A stretch of 64,000 nt of DNA from Lineus longissimus. Its lineage: Eukaryota > Nemertea > Pilidiophora > Heteronemertea > Lineidae. The translations under genes were made by a program, and so were the position numbers. Shown one piece after another: positions 1 to 12,821 of this stretch (within the stretch, counting starts at the first letter, position 1; every line of letters starts with the position of its first letter). The DNA lies in assembly GCF_910592395.1 (NCBI RefSeq), contig NC_088319.1:11902001-11966000 (forward strand), written 5' to 3'. The notes under the pieces are model-generated. The model was not told where the DNA came from, did no database searches, and worked only from the letters and a program-made list of their open reading frames with translations.

Positions 1-455
1 GAGACTTCTCCATTTTGGCATCCTCTCCACCCGAGTGTCTTCTGAGAGAACCAATACTATTTATAGTTACCGTATGTAGGTATCAATACCTTTAGCAACA
101 GAAGAAAAAAAACGTTTTTGCATAAGCTGCTTAGCGCCGTTACGAAGTGGCTTCTCCGTGTAGTGTCACTGTTAGTGAAATCTTTGCCTTTCCTGCGATC
201 TGAGAAGTCAACCTACCTTTTATGGCGATATGTCTCGTCAAACAGCTATACATGAGTCGCCCACGTCGTTTAACTTCTTACTTTATAGAGCGCAACACTC
301 TGAAGGCTAAAAAGGGAAACCTCATATTTTTTAAATAAAGTTTGATTACCAATTCCTTTTACAGTCATGTGTTTGATTAAATTCCAACTGAAAAGCTGGG
401 AACAATGTGTGGAGAATGTCAAGGCTATACATCTTCCCAGGCAGAAGTCAACCTA

Positions 456-476
456 CCCCCCCCCCCCCCCCCCCCC
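456..476. repeat. Poly-C tract, 21 bases
   Basis: An uninterrupted run of C. The Pro-rich frames over it are artefacts. Confidence 0.95.
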
Positions 477-718
477 ATCCCGGCATCTCCACCTATACAC
501 TTGCACGTGCACGGAGCCACAACATATTCAAACCGTGCTAGCAAACAGTGCATTGCATGCAGACATATACCAGACCATACATCCCCATCCTCTGGCAATC
601 ATCTTTTCAGTTTAAAGAGTTTGATTTTTGAGTCATTATTAATAAAACCTTTGTCAACAACTCAATTTCATTTAGGTCTGGTGTGGATCACGACGGAAAG
701 CAAGTTTTATTAATCGAA

Positions 719-775
719 TACGAACGGGCCGGCACAGCCCGGGGATGTTCAGGTATACTCAAGTTTTCGGAACAT
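719..775 (+). repeat. CGGGCCGGCACAG repeat, copy 1
   Basis: ACGAACGGGCCGGCACAG, then AGGTATA and AAGTT...CG. It matches the block at 1824. Confidence 0.5.
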
Positions 776-1823
776 AAGCTGTGACATGCAAACTAACGTA
801 CAAAACATACGGCAACACACTTTTAGCGTATTCGATTACTGGCGCCGTGCTAGGGTAAGCACCGGATCCCGCTCCTCCAAATGCAGCCCCAGTATGAATT
901 GACCCCGGCGAACGCTCTCGTGCGAGGGTCGCACTTGTAATCGAACACGCTATCTGTGGTCTTACTATCGTCATCGATCAATATTTGTTGGTTGAGAGGG
1001 GACCCGGGTTCTGCTGAATGCGTTGCATTATCGATATTCAGCGCTTCCTGGTTGTTGGGCCGATACCAAAATCGCGACTGGCGGTCGGCCACTTGGTCAA
1101 CAATATCGACACGATGATTCTGTATATTTATACATTTTGACAGTTTTTATGCAAAATATGATATCATGCTTAGGTGCGGGATTGCCATTAACACTTAACC
1201 TGGCGAGTGTGCCACAACTCTCCAATAAGGATGGTGCCCATATGGATGGTGTGTATCGTCACGAATTTAAGTATTTATTTCCGAGCAATACCATCAAAAT
1301 GCGCTTTGGTTTACTAGTCTGTCTTTATCAATAACCCAATCATTAGAAGACCAATGGACAAAAGGGACGTACACATGCATGATAGCCGCCACAAGGCACA
1401 ATTACCGACATTTTGCAAGAACTTTCGACCCATGCAATATGGTTCACAGTGTAAATTCCATCAATGGATTATGCTGTTTTAAAAATGCGTGAAAGGATTT
1501 TGATATGACTTCAGTTGTTTTCAATACATTCATGATGATAGCGACTATCCTTATGGGCACCATCCACATGCAAGATTTTCGATCCATATTGCCGTTTATT
1601 CGAATGGGCGCGGTGAAAAAGCGAAAGAAGCGTAAAAAATTTATATTCTGTACGAATATACACGTTCAGACAATTTCAAATTCACATTGAATTTTCAAAT
1701 TTTTCAGCGAACAGAGCATGCCTTTAAAGATGTATATTTCTTTTTCACGCTCATGTTATCATTAACCCTCTATTCACCAGATATGGTGCGGGCATCGTCG
1801 TCCGCCGAATTACGTGACCGTTA

Positions 1824-1885
1824 TACGGACGGGCCGGCACAGTGTTGGTCGGTTTAGGTATAGATTAAAGTTGTCGAGGATGTTA
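1824..1885 (+). repeat. CGGGCCGGCACAG repeat, copy 2
   Basis: ACGGACGGGCCGGCACAG, then AGGTATA and AAAGTTGTCG, in the same order as at 719. Confidence 0.5.
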
Positions 1886-3714
1886 AATGTTGTTTCCTAC
1901 TAAAGCTTTTATTTTTATTTTTATTGTTATCATTTATTTACTATTTATTTATTGTGACGGAGTTGCTCTTCTCTGGCTAACAAACTGACCAAACAATATA
2001 TAATTTGCATTTCAAGAACGTTAAGTTTAGTTATTCGTGTATGAGCATGACTGTTAGTAATATTTAGTTCAATTTTCACTGTTCCTTTACGTATCAATTG
2101 TGCTCACACGTGATTTGTCTGCCTGTAACACTTGAACTGGAAGTAGTTTTTCTAAAATGAGTAGTGAGAATGGAACATGTATGGAAAAGTAATGGTCCGG
2201 CGGAAATCGTGACTAGGGAAGGCGGTTCATAGCCTTGAATAATGGATAACACACGCAAAGCCGTTGTCAATCAATTTCATTTTCTGAATGCAGTAGGAAA
2301 CAACTTAGAAGTTAGATACACTTTCTAAAAACAACAAAATGCCTATAGCTGGATACTGAATATGTAGTGTCTTGGCTCAACATAGAGCATGCAAAGAGTG
2401 AACTAGTCATCAGTTTCAACGCAAAATTAAAAATCATCAATAAATTGTTAGTAGCATGGTTGAAGGAACAGATAATCTCTTTACTATCATATTCGTTGTA
2501 ATTGGTTAGAGTATATGTATAAGAATGATATACATGCACTTCTTTTTGTGAGAAGCCGATCTTGACAAACATAAAATCGCCTTCAGTAGCCTATAGTTAA
2601 ATTTCCTCGTAACCATTTTATCTCGTTGGTTCTCGACATGCAAAGCCAACTCGTGTGATGCACGGCGAAAACCAACATGCCATTGTATATGTCTATCATC
2701 TTTTAGCTTCTCCATCATGCGTGGTTTTGTGTGACTGTGTGCTTTCATGTGCTTAAACGACAAGATCTATGAAAAACTAGAGCCACCTGGAAAAAGAAAG
2801 AAGTACAGTCATTATGCTTACAATGTTTCGCCCCCTGGTTTCGGTCATTTCGCTCCCTGGGACTTTGCTTATTTCAACCTCCCAAGTGTTACAAGAAACA
2901 TATATATCTAGTTCAATATCTGTTTTGTAGGTGGCTTTACTGGTATTCATTGGTCTATTTATTGATCGTGCCCTTTAAGCGCATAGAGCCAGTTTTGATG
3001 TTACATTGCATGACTGTATCAAGCATAACTGCATGGGTTTGCTTCGTATCGTATTGGCAAGAATTAATAAAGTCACTTGATTAAATATACACCGGTACTT
3101 GAAAAGCAAATAATTCATCAATACATTTGTAAACGTTTTCTACGTCAGTGAGCATATCGTTATGATCGGCACTTTGTCGAAACTTCAATAAATACACAAC
3201 AATGTGAAATTTCATTAATATTTTTAAAACTGGAATATAAAGAATACAGAAGTATTTTTCTTAAGTCTTTCATTAAAGAGTGTTTCTGTTCTTCCTTTGC
3301 TTATGAAATGATTCAACCTTTTTCAGAGTCATCGGCTCCGTTTCTAATTCGCAAGAGTTTGCCGAAGCCTACAAGTGCCCTGTCGGATCCAAGATGAACC
3401 CGAATAACAAGTGCGCAGTTTGGTGAGCAAGTTATTCGATGGATGGCTCTCGTTGCCTCACAAAGTGGCGGGACTCGAGTGGATACTGGAACCGTGTTGC
3501 TAGTAGAGCTACGAAAAGGAAAAGTGTAAAATGAAACAATTCTTATTTTTATACTGAATGGAATTTGTGGATATTGTGTGTCGCCAATGAAATCTAACAA
3601 AATAATGTTTTGTTGGAATTATACTTTTAGCATTGAAATTGATACGGGTAGCACTGGGACTGGCAATTTAATTCTAACGATATGATTTTTATGAAGCTAT
3701 TCATGAAGCTGAAC

Positions 3715-4026
3715 AGGGGTATTAAAAAAACTGGATCACTGGACTGCTCGATTGTGACTCATGGATCACCACCGCCTGGATTGCAGCTGGCACTTGCTTG
3801 CTGTAATTTAGGTTTATGCCTATTGTGCATGTTGCACTACTCAGCCTCATGATGTCATCATCACATCTGTCTAATCGACTGCCCCGATTCAAGTACATAA
3901 TAATTCACGCAAACGGGAAACGTTAGCAATTTGGGAATTCGCCAATCCATCCAGGCAGTGGTGATCCGTGAATCACAATCCTGTAAATCCAAGAGTCCAG
4001 TGATCCAGCTTCTTCGAATACCCCCT
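3715..4026. mobile_element. TIR element of about 310 bp
   Basis: The left arm (from AGGGGTATTAAAAAAACTGG to CACCGCCTGGATTG) is repeated in reverse complement at the right (CCATCCAGGCAGTGGTGATC ... CTTCGAATACCCCCT). The arms are about 70 bases and about 80-85 percent alike by eye. There is no coding capacity. Confidence 0.7.
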
Positions 4027-4029
4027 ATT

Positions 4030-6600
4030 AAAACAGACTGTCCACGACAGCACTGATGTCAAACAGTCAAATTGTTCGACGCATGGGGGTATTGGCCAAC
4101 AATATAATGATGGCAAAGCTTGAGTGAGCAAAAAGGGACACTGCAAGGGCAGCCCACAGGAGATGTTTGTGCGCGGCGCTCCGCTTTTTTCGTCGATGAT
4201 GTTGTTGTGTGGGTTGGTTTGATAGTTTGGTAAACTGCTACAAATGGCTGACATAAAAAAGCGCCCTGCCCCCTATCGTCAGCACCAGAATTGTCAAACA
4301 TTTGGGAAAATAGTCGAAGTCAGACCAAACAATTAGTTGCAAGGGATCAAGATGATGATTGACCATATCAAAGGGGAGCGATGAAAATATATGTAATACA
4401 TCCGACCTATATTGGCTTATTTATGTAGTACCGATTGGCTTGGCGTTATATTTAGTACCATTAATCTTGTAGACGTTTTCAATTTCAACGAGCGCTGCCC
4501 GCGCTCTTGTTTCAAGCATGGCGTCACATTATATTATATGATGTCGGGAACTTACTCGTTCTGACGTTTCGTGACGTCACTCAGAGTTTTGCAAGCCTTC
4601 CGAAAGCAACAAACGTCAAATACGAATTATGGAAATGTACTTTATTCACGATTTTTTAAAAGATGTTCCTGATTCCTCCTACAAACACGTGCACAGGATA
4701 ATATACGAGTGTCGCATGACTTGGAACAGGACTTCATGACACCACAGACACTAGCACTTCGCAAGTTGTCGAAACTCGCCTTTTGCGAAACCTGCCTATT
4801 GTGAGAAATACGTTGGACAAACAGATAATAGATAACCAAGCTAACATAGCAGGAGTTTGACTAATCACCAGAGGGAAAAGCCTGATTCTTTTAGCTTCAT
4901 TATCTATTTTAAAAAAACTTCATCAGCCAAAAAGTACGTTTTCTACCCGAGTATTGACTTGGCACGTAATTCGTGGCCTACATAATGAAAGAATAGTATA
5001 GATGACGTCGCCGTTTGCCTGATTATAACATTCCTGATCTAAAAAATACATGTAGGATATTGTGCTAAAAACGATCATAGATTTGGATTTTGATGTACTT
5101 ACGCTTAATATATCGACATTTTGATACATTGAAGTATTCTATTGTTGTGTGTTGTCTTGTAAATGTAAACTTATGTAAATAGATATGTATGTTGTTGTAC
5201 AATGCAGTCTAATAATCATAATGGTAGGACCTAGAAGAAAAGGGGGTGGGGCAAACGCATTGGCCATTTTGATGTTGTACTGGTCGGTCAGCTATAGGCC
5301 TACATTCTAGATAAGGGTTGACCACCGGCACAACCATTTTGGCTACACCTGGAAATCCTAAATCAGAACAGAACAGAACTCCTTGAGGTCTCTCATATAC
5401 CCTCTAAATTTCACTTTGACACTAGTAACCAAGAGCGTGTAAGTAGTTCTTCATACCCTAATTATATCTGTTGACATATAATTATTTACTTTCTTGTAGT
5501 AAGAGTATAAGCTAGTTTTTAGCTCATCTGATTTTGGGAGAAAATGTTGAAGCTAATTTTGTAAGATGTCTGACCTAATTACCTTAGGCGTTATTCTTAC
5601 ATTTCAAGGAATAAAGACTGCCGATAAGTTGCGCGGGGGAGCATGCATATTTCAAATATATTGTGAAATTTTGATTTATTTGTAAATTATGTAAATAGGT
5701 ATTTTGAAAACGGTGTAAAATATGTTTATTCGAAGGGAACATTGCTACCTTATCAAAATATCAATTTCATGTGTACTCATCGTGATTACGTAACATTAAA
5801 AGTAGGTGTATTGAATCCCACAGCGTTGTTAATTGTCTTATGTTCTTTCTATAAGACCCAGGAAATCAATTGCCCTGGGGAAAAAACTATTGGCTCCATG
5901 ATTGAGGAATAAATAACATTTTGACAAACAATTAGTCACGTTAATTAGTAAGACTTTATTTATTTCATAATACAATGTACATTATTTGATAGTAGGGCGC
6001 ACAGTGTCATATGTACCATGGAGCCTTGTGATACATCTTCTACAAAACAGAAGAACTCATAAGTTATGTAATTACAAGTACAGTCAAAAATGACTGAACC
6101 CCAAACTCTCTTCCACGGTCGTGAATCTTACTTCAGTGGTGTATTTCTTTTATAATGAAATGGCCAGGGCCATTGTGCTCACCTCGTGTGAAGGGAAGAT
6201 GGATGAAGCATTAGCATAGTTTTAAATGTAAGAAAGAAATGACGTAATGTTTTACAATGAAATTACATGTGAGATAAAATAATGCGTAAGTTGAATTTAA
6301 TTGAGGTGACTACAGGTATGACAAAGCAGAGTAGACAATTTTGTGATCTGACCAGTAATCGTTAAAACAGCAGCAGAACAAAAGCTTGAAGCAGCAAAAC
6401 ATGCAAGGCATGCCTACCAAAAGAACAAATAAGCAATTCCATGCAACAAGTCATCAGCATTAACACACCTTTTTAAAAAAAGTCCTTTGGTTTACAGATG
6501 ACCCATTATGGAAATGCTTAGGAATAGGATAAGTATGTTGTTTGCTTGTGTCTAGTACAAGAAACAACCATCATCTGAAATTCCTAGGGCTCTGTAGAGG
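4030..6600. other. Intergenic, no gene seen
   Basis: AT-rich, with no long frame and no clear repeat apart from a GCTCACCTC near 6178 that may belong to the composite repeat ending at 7670. Confidence 0.6.
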
Positions 6601-6659
6601 TTAATTAATCCTGCATTTGCCTAGGCTTAGACTATGACATCCCACTTAGCAGCATTTCA

Positions 6660-7670
6660 AGGCACCCTTAGGGGAGAGTCCACTATTAACATTTGGGGCC
6701 CTGCTGGCCAAACTGAGAATCAGAAAAAGACTGCAGTTTAGTCTAAGAGTAATGGGGTACATTCGTACCAAGTTAGGGATCTGTAGCTAAAGCAGTGACA
6801 AAACGTGCCGTCATTGTAAAATGGCGGGGCGATAGGAAAATGTTGACCTCTGTGACCTTGAAAAGTAGGTCAAATCAAAAACCCACATTTATGAAATGTA
6901 TCCTTGCTAGGAGTACCTACCATAAAAATGTTATGAAAATCAGATCACTATTAAACGAGCAATCAAACATTTTAACTTTGGACATTAAATTTGGCCCCGG
7001 GTGGCCAAACTAAGAATTTTTCAAGATGCCCGCCTGGCACCCATATTGGCTATCACATTTAATAAAAAAAAAGGATTTAGTAGAGAGTACATAGATATAC
7101 ATCCAGATCAAATTTGGTTGCAATCCGATCATTAGTTTCGGAGTAATAGTACTGTGTTTATTTTTCAAGATGGCTGCCTGGCGGCCATATTTGATGTCCG
7201 AACGGCCGAAATTTTAGGGGTGGAATAGAGAATCCCCAGATACATGTCCACACTGGTTTAAAACCTTCTCGCTAAAATAGATAGGAAACATGCGCCGTTC
7301 AGTGAATCAGCAAACTTTGACCTCTGTGACCTTGAAAAGGAGGTCAAATCAAAAACCCGGAGGATATATGATGCACCTTTGCTAGAAGTACCTACCACAT
7401 TTTTTTCAAAATTTCCCGACTACTATTAAGGGAGATATTGCATATTTTCCCTTTTAACGTTTGGCCCGCTGGTGGCCAAACCATGAAACGAATCGGACCG
7501 AAACTTGGTCTCCAAGGTGTCATTACATAAGGGTACATGTGTACCAAGTTTCAACTCAATAGCTCTAACAGTTACGAAACGTGCCCTGCTAACGGACGAC
7601 GGACGACGACGACGGACGACGGACGCCACGGTATGGGATAAGCTCACCTCTGCTAAGAGGTGAGCTAAAA
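6660..7670. mobile_element. Composite dispersed repeat ending in a GGTGAGCT hairpin
   Basis: The blocks recur in order. TGACCTCTGTGACCTTGAAA occurs at 6844 and again at about 7317. GGCCAAACTGAGAA, GGCCAAACTAAGAA and GGCCAAACCATGAA occur at about 6700, 7000 and 7470. A GAC/GGAC microsatellite (about 7594-7625) is followed by a perfect 10-bp hairpin, AGCTCACCTC-TGCTAA-GAGGTGAGCT, at 7641-7666. Another GCTCACCTC near 6178 may mark the left side of a larger element of about 1.5 kb. There is no coding capacity. Confidence 0.6.
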
Positions 7671-7997
7671 ATGGAGTCACTGATGAAGAGTGACATTACT
7701 AAATCATGCACACTTTATACGGTACCATATATGTTGCTATTGCAGTGACATGCCGATCCACCGTCGTTGTGCGTATATCGGATATTCACCGCCAATAAGT
7801 CGGCACTGTTGCAGCGACGGCCTTTTGTAAGACAACTGCTATTCTTTGTGCTACCAAAATTGTCGAATGTCACTTCGAATTGTCGTGCTGCTACATATTT
7901 CTGATCAAGAAAAAATGAAGACCCAGCTACAAGTTCTGAGACGGCTATTGTTTTAGCAACCAAAATTGTCGAATGTCAGCTCGAATTGTCTTGCGAC

Positions 7998-8003
7998 TTT
8001 ATT
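7998..8003 (-). promoter_or_regulatory. Possible polyadenylation signal AATAAA for the 8226-9470 GPCR
   Basis: TTTATT on the plus strand reads AATAAA on the minus strand, about 225 bases downstream of the receptor stop codon. Hexamers like this occur by chance in AT-rich DNA, so only its position supports it. Confidence 0.25.
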
Positions 8004-8225
8004 TCAGATTAAGGGTCAAACTGATAAAACTGATCGTTGCCCCTTACAGGAAATTTTCCTAATCATCCAATTGTGCAACCTTTTCCTGGAGAACTGCTTA
8101 TCAGGGCATTGATTCAAAAAGGTCGACTTGATCAAAAGCACCAGGCACCAAAGATCAGGGAGGCGTCGATCCGGGCTCACTTCTCAGATTCGAAACGGTG
8201 GTGAAATATCATGTAACAGGTCTCA

Positions 8226-9470
8226 TCAATATATCCCTGACATTTCAGAATTGCATGTTCTATATACATTGTTAGCGTAAGACAGCCTGATCAGTGACGT
8301 TCTGGAATGTTTCCGCCTCTGCCTGCAACATTGCATCAACTCTTCAAGATTTTTGCGGAATTTCCTTCCAGAGAAAAAGTACAGGAAGAAATTTATTGAG
8401 GAGTTGATACACTGAAGCGCATGCGCGATCAAAAATAGTATGTGCGCAGTCCGCTTGTCCATTTCAATGCTGAACCACGAGTTTAGGATTATATACACTG
8501 ACAGTATCAACATGGGACTTTCGCAGATTAAATAAGTTGTCGCCACTGCAATGAGGCGCGCAGTAATATCGCTGTGACTGGTGTCATGGAACTTCTTTTC
8601 TTTATGAGAATGATGGGAATGATGAGAATGATGGGACGACGTATCACTGAGTTTCTTAGTGTGACTCCGCACTTTCATGAATTGATTGCCGTTAATTGAA
8701 CGATCTTCCGTCAACCTTGTCGTCAGGTTGATGTTCTCGTCACTGCTATTGCGCGATGTTGATTTATGTTTTATAGAAAACACTCTAGTCTCTTTGCGCC
8801 ATCTATTGGCAATAATCAAAGAACGCCATATGCGGAAGTTTAAAATGAACACAACTAAAACTGGCGTCAAAGTGTTAAATGCATCCCAAGTCCAGAATAT
8901 CCATATTATTCGTTTCTTGTTATAGATATCCAGAACAACATATTTACTAATACTATAAATAGTTGCGTAACTCACCACTGCGCATATTTCCAGCAGCACT
9001 GTCTTAATCCGGCAAAGCTTGGTTGCCTTTAAGGTGTAATAGATGGCAATGTACCGATCTAGCGTCACAACCCCGACCATCCATATTGCAACGATGCCAG
9101 TACTACGTAGAGGAATACGTAGGTATTGTAGATTTTGTGCCAGGAATCTGGTATAGGGACCAAACGTACAATCCTTATTGTTATATACTAAGAGAATGGG
9201 TAATGGGTAACGGAAGAAAATCATGATCAAATAAATGCTGTCAGCAATGGCTAGCGCTTGAAGCAGAAACACCGATGTCGTTTTTGTTGGCCTGTCTCGC
9301 GCAAAGACAGCAATGCTTACACAGTTTAGTACTATCCCCATGTAGGCAATGAACGTGAGACAAATTCCACACATGTAGTATTGCGTACTCCTGATGTCGT
9401 GGTGAGGGAATATCAACGCATCTTTTGTGAACATCGTCAGGGCGGTGTCGTTGAATGAACAGTTATCCAT
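8226..9470 (-). CDS. Rhodopsin-family peptide GPCR, FMRFamide-receptor-like, single exon
   Basis: A 414-residue seven-transmembrane receptor, expected in the plasma membrane and coupled to G proteins. The N-terminus carries N-glycosylation sequons at N3 (NCS) and N7 (NDT). TM1 is about residues 32-56 with the conserved Asn at N49. TM2 contains LAIAD with the conserved Asp at D77. TM3 ends in D138-R139-Y140 (DRY). TM5 carries P203. TM6 contains CESP with P319. TM7 has NSSINFFLY, where the usual NPxxY proline is Phe, a form I associate with FMRFamide and myosuppressin-type receptors. Helix 8 (GRKFRKNL) is followed by a Cys pair (381-382) that could be palmitoylated. Intracellular loop 3 is long (about 222-300), basic and Ser-rich, with a His-Ser repeat near 278-290. 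The start has a good Kozak context (A at -3, G at +4). No intron is visible. The class is secure; the ligand is unknown, and a neuropeptide is an inference from family likeness. Confidence 0.93.
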   Translation of the reverse strand: MDNCSFNDTALTMFTKDALIFPHHDIRSTQYYMCGICLTFIAYMGIVLNCVSIAVFARDRPTKTTSVFLLQALAIADSIYLIMIFFRYPLPILLVYNNKDCTFGPYTRFLAQNLQYLRIPLRSTGIVAIWMVGVVTLDRYIAIYYTLKATKLCRIKTVLLEICAVVSYATIYSISKYVVLDIYNKKRIIWIFWTWDAFNTLTPVLVVFILNFRIWRSLIIANRWRKETRVFSIKHKSTSRNSSDENINLTTRLTEDRSINGNQFMKVRSHTKKLSDTSSHHSHHSHHSHKEKKFHDTSHSDITARLIAVATTYLICESPMLILSVYIILNSWFSIEMDKRTAHILFLIAHALQCINSSINFFLYFFSGRKFRKNLEELMQCCRQRRKHSRTSLIRLSYANNVYRTCNSEMSGIY

Positions 9471-11472
9471 ATTGAAGCTGAATTTGTAACTGGTTTTGAG
9501 GTTGTTGCATGTGATATTCCATTTAACCTCGCATCCAGTAGATCACTATATCGAGATGTATCCCTTACATGCGAATTGGCTTTATATTTATCCTTCATGA
9601 AATGTTGTCACTACTGATAATCCTTCAACACGCGTACCGGTACTTTATGATACTCACTATCCAACATGTGACATTACTCCGGATCAGATCAATCCTACTT
9701 GCTAGTGCAGTGCTTCGCGAAAGAAATCATTCTGTCGAACGTCGCTTTCGGACTAATTTGGCTGTGACAGGCGAACGTGATATGCCATTGTGTTTTCGTT
9801 TCAATCATAGTGTGTGTCGCACAATCAAGTTTTTAGAGCAGTATCATTGTTTTTCCTCCGTTCAAGAACAAAAAAATGGCAGTAATGTCGAAACAGCTTA
9901 TAATTTCCTCGTAACTCAACTTAGCCAACACAGGAGATGATTCTTGGAAGTTTCTCATCAACCTGTTCGTTCTCTTGGAAATTGCAAGGCGTCTCTGCAG
10001 GCGTTGTCAGCGTTTTGAGTTCTGAAACGAGAAACGAGAGAGCAATGTCACGATTAATGTTCTTGGGTGGCCAGTGTCTACACAATATGATTGATAAACA
10101 ACCTGTCCTTGGTCCCTGGTGACTCTGAAAATTAACCATTATTTGATGAAAGAAAAGCGACAATTTGACGGCATACCATTCTTATAAGAGTCTTAATTAA
10201 CCTTATATATGTATTCATATTTATGCCTCAAATTAAAGCCTGACTACCCAACAACACGCATCAACCTTTGCCCTAACGTGACACCTCAGTATCGCCGGAG
10301 GCCCCATCCTAGCTCATTAGCTAGAATAAGAGTACTGATCTCAACTAGCACGTGACTAAATTAGCAATGTATTGAGCAAATATAGAAAACACAGCTTGGG
10401 GTTAAAGCAAATTACAAGAAATTGACATGACAAAGTGTCAATTTATGCCGCAGTTGTCTTCTGGCTTTTCTTTCATCAGAAGCAAATATATATTAGAAAT
10501 AGACAAGGGCAATTATATGTATTGTTGTCAGCCTAATTTGGGAATGTCATCAAGGAACTCATTGGCACTGTATATAGGTTGTGGCTTCCCGATCTCCGAA
10601 TTGTAATGTGACACTGTTTGATGTACATTGTTTATGTTCATATCGGTAAACGGTGGAACAACAACAAGAAAAACAACAACTGATATCGGATTCGGTGGTG
10701 ACAACGACGACAACAACAACAATCGTAATAAAGTATCAAAAAGCAATACGAAAAAGACGGACACTCGAACATAAACATTGTCAGACAAACCATATCGAAT
10801 TCACCCAAACCAGAAACAAATTGAATTCCGAGTCCAAAGTTCCATTTTGTTCGAGCAAATAGAATTTGTTGATGAGCTTGTTGCCATTTGTAACCTACTG
10901 CTCGGTTTTGAATGAGACTGATTGGAATGCAATTATCTACTCAGGTACGACTTCGGCGATTGAGTCCAATAAGAATCAGCGTTTGCTTCAGTTATCCTTG
11001 GCATCCTCTAAGCATGCTAAGTGGGTCACAGTGATCACCAAAGACATTAGCGCAACGAGAAAACCTCATTTCAATCTTCCTATCAACTTGTAACCAAACT
11101 TATTTAACTAAAGACGCAATCTCCCAATGAGAGGATACATGTACCCGGCATTTGCTGCGGAGCAAAAGTACGCTAGTAAACGGTGCAAATATCACTGAGC
11201 GACCATTACCGATGGCGAGGCCAGGAGATTGAAGACAATTGATATGTACAGTGACATACATTAATGAATGACATCTGAAATTTATACGCTCGTACGTCCA
11301 ACATGTCCAACGGGATTGTTCGCTGAAATCGATCCCTCCTAACCGCTTCTTGACGAAACAAGCCGATTGCGTTATTTTGCTTCGGTTTACCTCCAGTTAA
11401 AAGAATTCAGGCCGAGCCCACTACAAGGTCTGTTGTCTTAAAGAAAAGCTCGCCAAAACCTGAGACCTAATC

Positions 11473-11545
11473 CCTTTATTCCACAGTCTTATCAAAGGGT
11501 TATCAGGGCAGATCATGATGACATCGACCCCCACGAAACAACTCC
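11473..11545 (-). repeat. TGATAACCCTTTGATA-core repeat, copy 1
   Basis: The reverse complement reads TTTCGTGGGGGTCGATGTCA, then GCCCTGATAACCCTTTGATA, then AGACTG. It matches the copies at 22991, 46550, 54929 and 58669. Confidence 0.65.
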
Positions 11546-12811
11546 AGGGTGATCGATAGGCCTTACCGGCAAAGGCAGGTAATTTAAACGTGATGCCCGA
11601 TACGTGTCTTATTATTTTATATCTGCCCAAAGATGAAATATTTTTTGATGATGTTGAGGTTGGTTCAATGAGCCCTAGCTGACTTGATGGTCTGTTAATC
11701 AATACAAATGCAGACATAAAACACTGAACGGCCTTTGCATTAGACAGCTTAACGGCACATAAAGTAAATGTTGTACTTGGGACCGATTACTGATTACGAT
11801 CGGGTTAAAAACATCAGTCTCAGCTCGTCTCTTGGTAATAAAAATTGTTGATGCCCGTTTTAAAGGCAATTATTTGCATACGGGTGCCAGGAGCTACATA
11901 CTTAATGAAGGGCTTCTCCTTATTCCGTCTTCTATCAATCATCTTTTTTTAGCAATGTTACATGCAGCCCTTGGGAAACAGCTTTGAAAACTGTTCTCCA
12001 TAGAAAGTTCTGCGTTGGCAGGAGGAAATACCTAATAGGATCGGGAAACAAGGTACACAATTTAGTTTTGTAATTTTCTGATAACAAAGTGACAAGAGAT
12101 GACATCCAAAGCTATCACTTTTTCTAAATTTATTAGTCATGGTTAACCAGTAAAAAATACCATTCCTTGATATCTAAGGAGGGAAATATCAACCCATCTT
12201 TTTTTCATATTTTGTTTATATTTGTAGACTTGCCACAGCAAACATCTTTTGAATACTGCTTTTAGTTAAGAATATACTCGTCCCTATTCTCCAAACTATG
12301 AATTATCAATGGTGGTCTTGTCTCCTAATGCTGATATGCAGTCCTTCGCCATCTGTTCAAGGAAAATTTAAATGCCACAAAAAACCTTGCCATGCATCTA
12401 TTTGCTGGAAAATTAAGCAAGCTCCCTGAGGATGTCATGTACACACAAGTACCATGTCCAAATATCATGACCTTCATTTTACATAGTGGTGTAATTGATT
12501 TGCCTTGTAAAAGTCTCTGGCTTCCCGAGCTTCGGAGGATGAAAACAAACACAGACTGAGTCTAATCGATAGGTATGGTGCTGCTCCCCAATTTCGAGTC
12601 ATCCCCAATTTCGCGAAAACCCGTTTTTTCCCGTTTTCTCGCGCGTCACTTCGTTTCCAGAGAAGAAATTTTCTGATTTTTGATTTTCATTTCGTTCCGC
12701 AAAGAAAGCGCCCAAAATGCATCCTAAACAGGCAAGCAATTCTCTAATTACGTTCAAAACACTGGGTCAATACCTAGGATCATGCACGACACAGAAACAC
12801 AACAATCAGTC

Positions 12812-12821
12812 GCGCATGCGC
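12812..12821. promoter_or_regulatory. Possible NRF1-type site GCGCATGCGC
   Basis: A perfect palindrome, GCGCATGCGC, in a locally CpG-richer stretch (about 12590-12860). It matches the core of the NRF1 consensus found in many animal promoters. No transcript start or gene can be placed next to it. The same decamer-like word also occurs inside the GPCR coding region near 8418, so chance is possible. Confidence 0.25.

Larger units (their letters stand above)
1..3700. other. Intergenic, no gene seen
   Basis: AT-rich DNA with the poly-C tract and two CGGGCCGGCACAG repeats. The short frames lack motifs, and several overlap each other on opposite strands. Confidence 0.6.

Noticed and set aside
367-713. 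Pro-rich frames near the window start
   Set aside because: They are made by the poly-C tract.
7641-7666. Hairpin as a bacterial-type terminator
   Set aside because: The window is animal DNA and the hairpin recurs as part of a dispersed repeat; a transposon end is the better reading.
8686-9226. Plus-strand frames opposite the GPCR
   Set aside because: Shadows of the receptor coding sequence.
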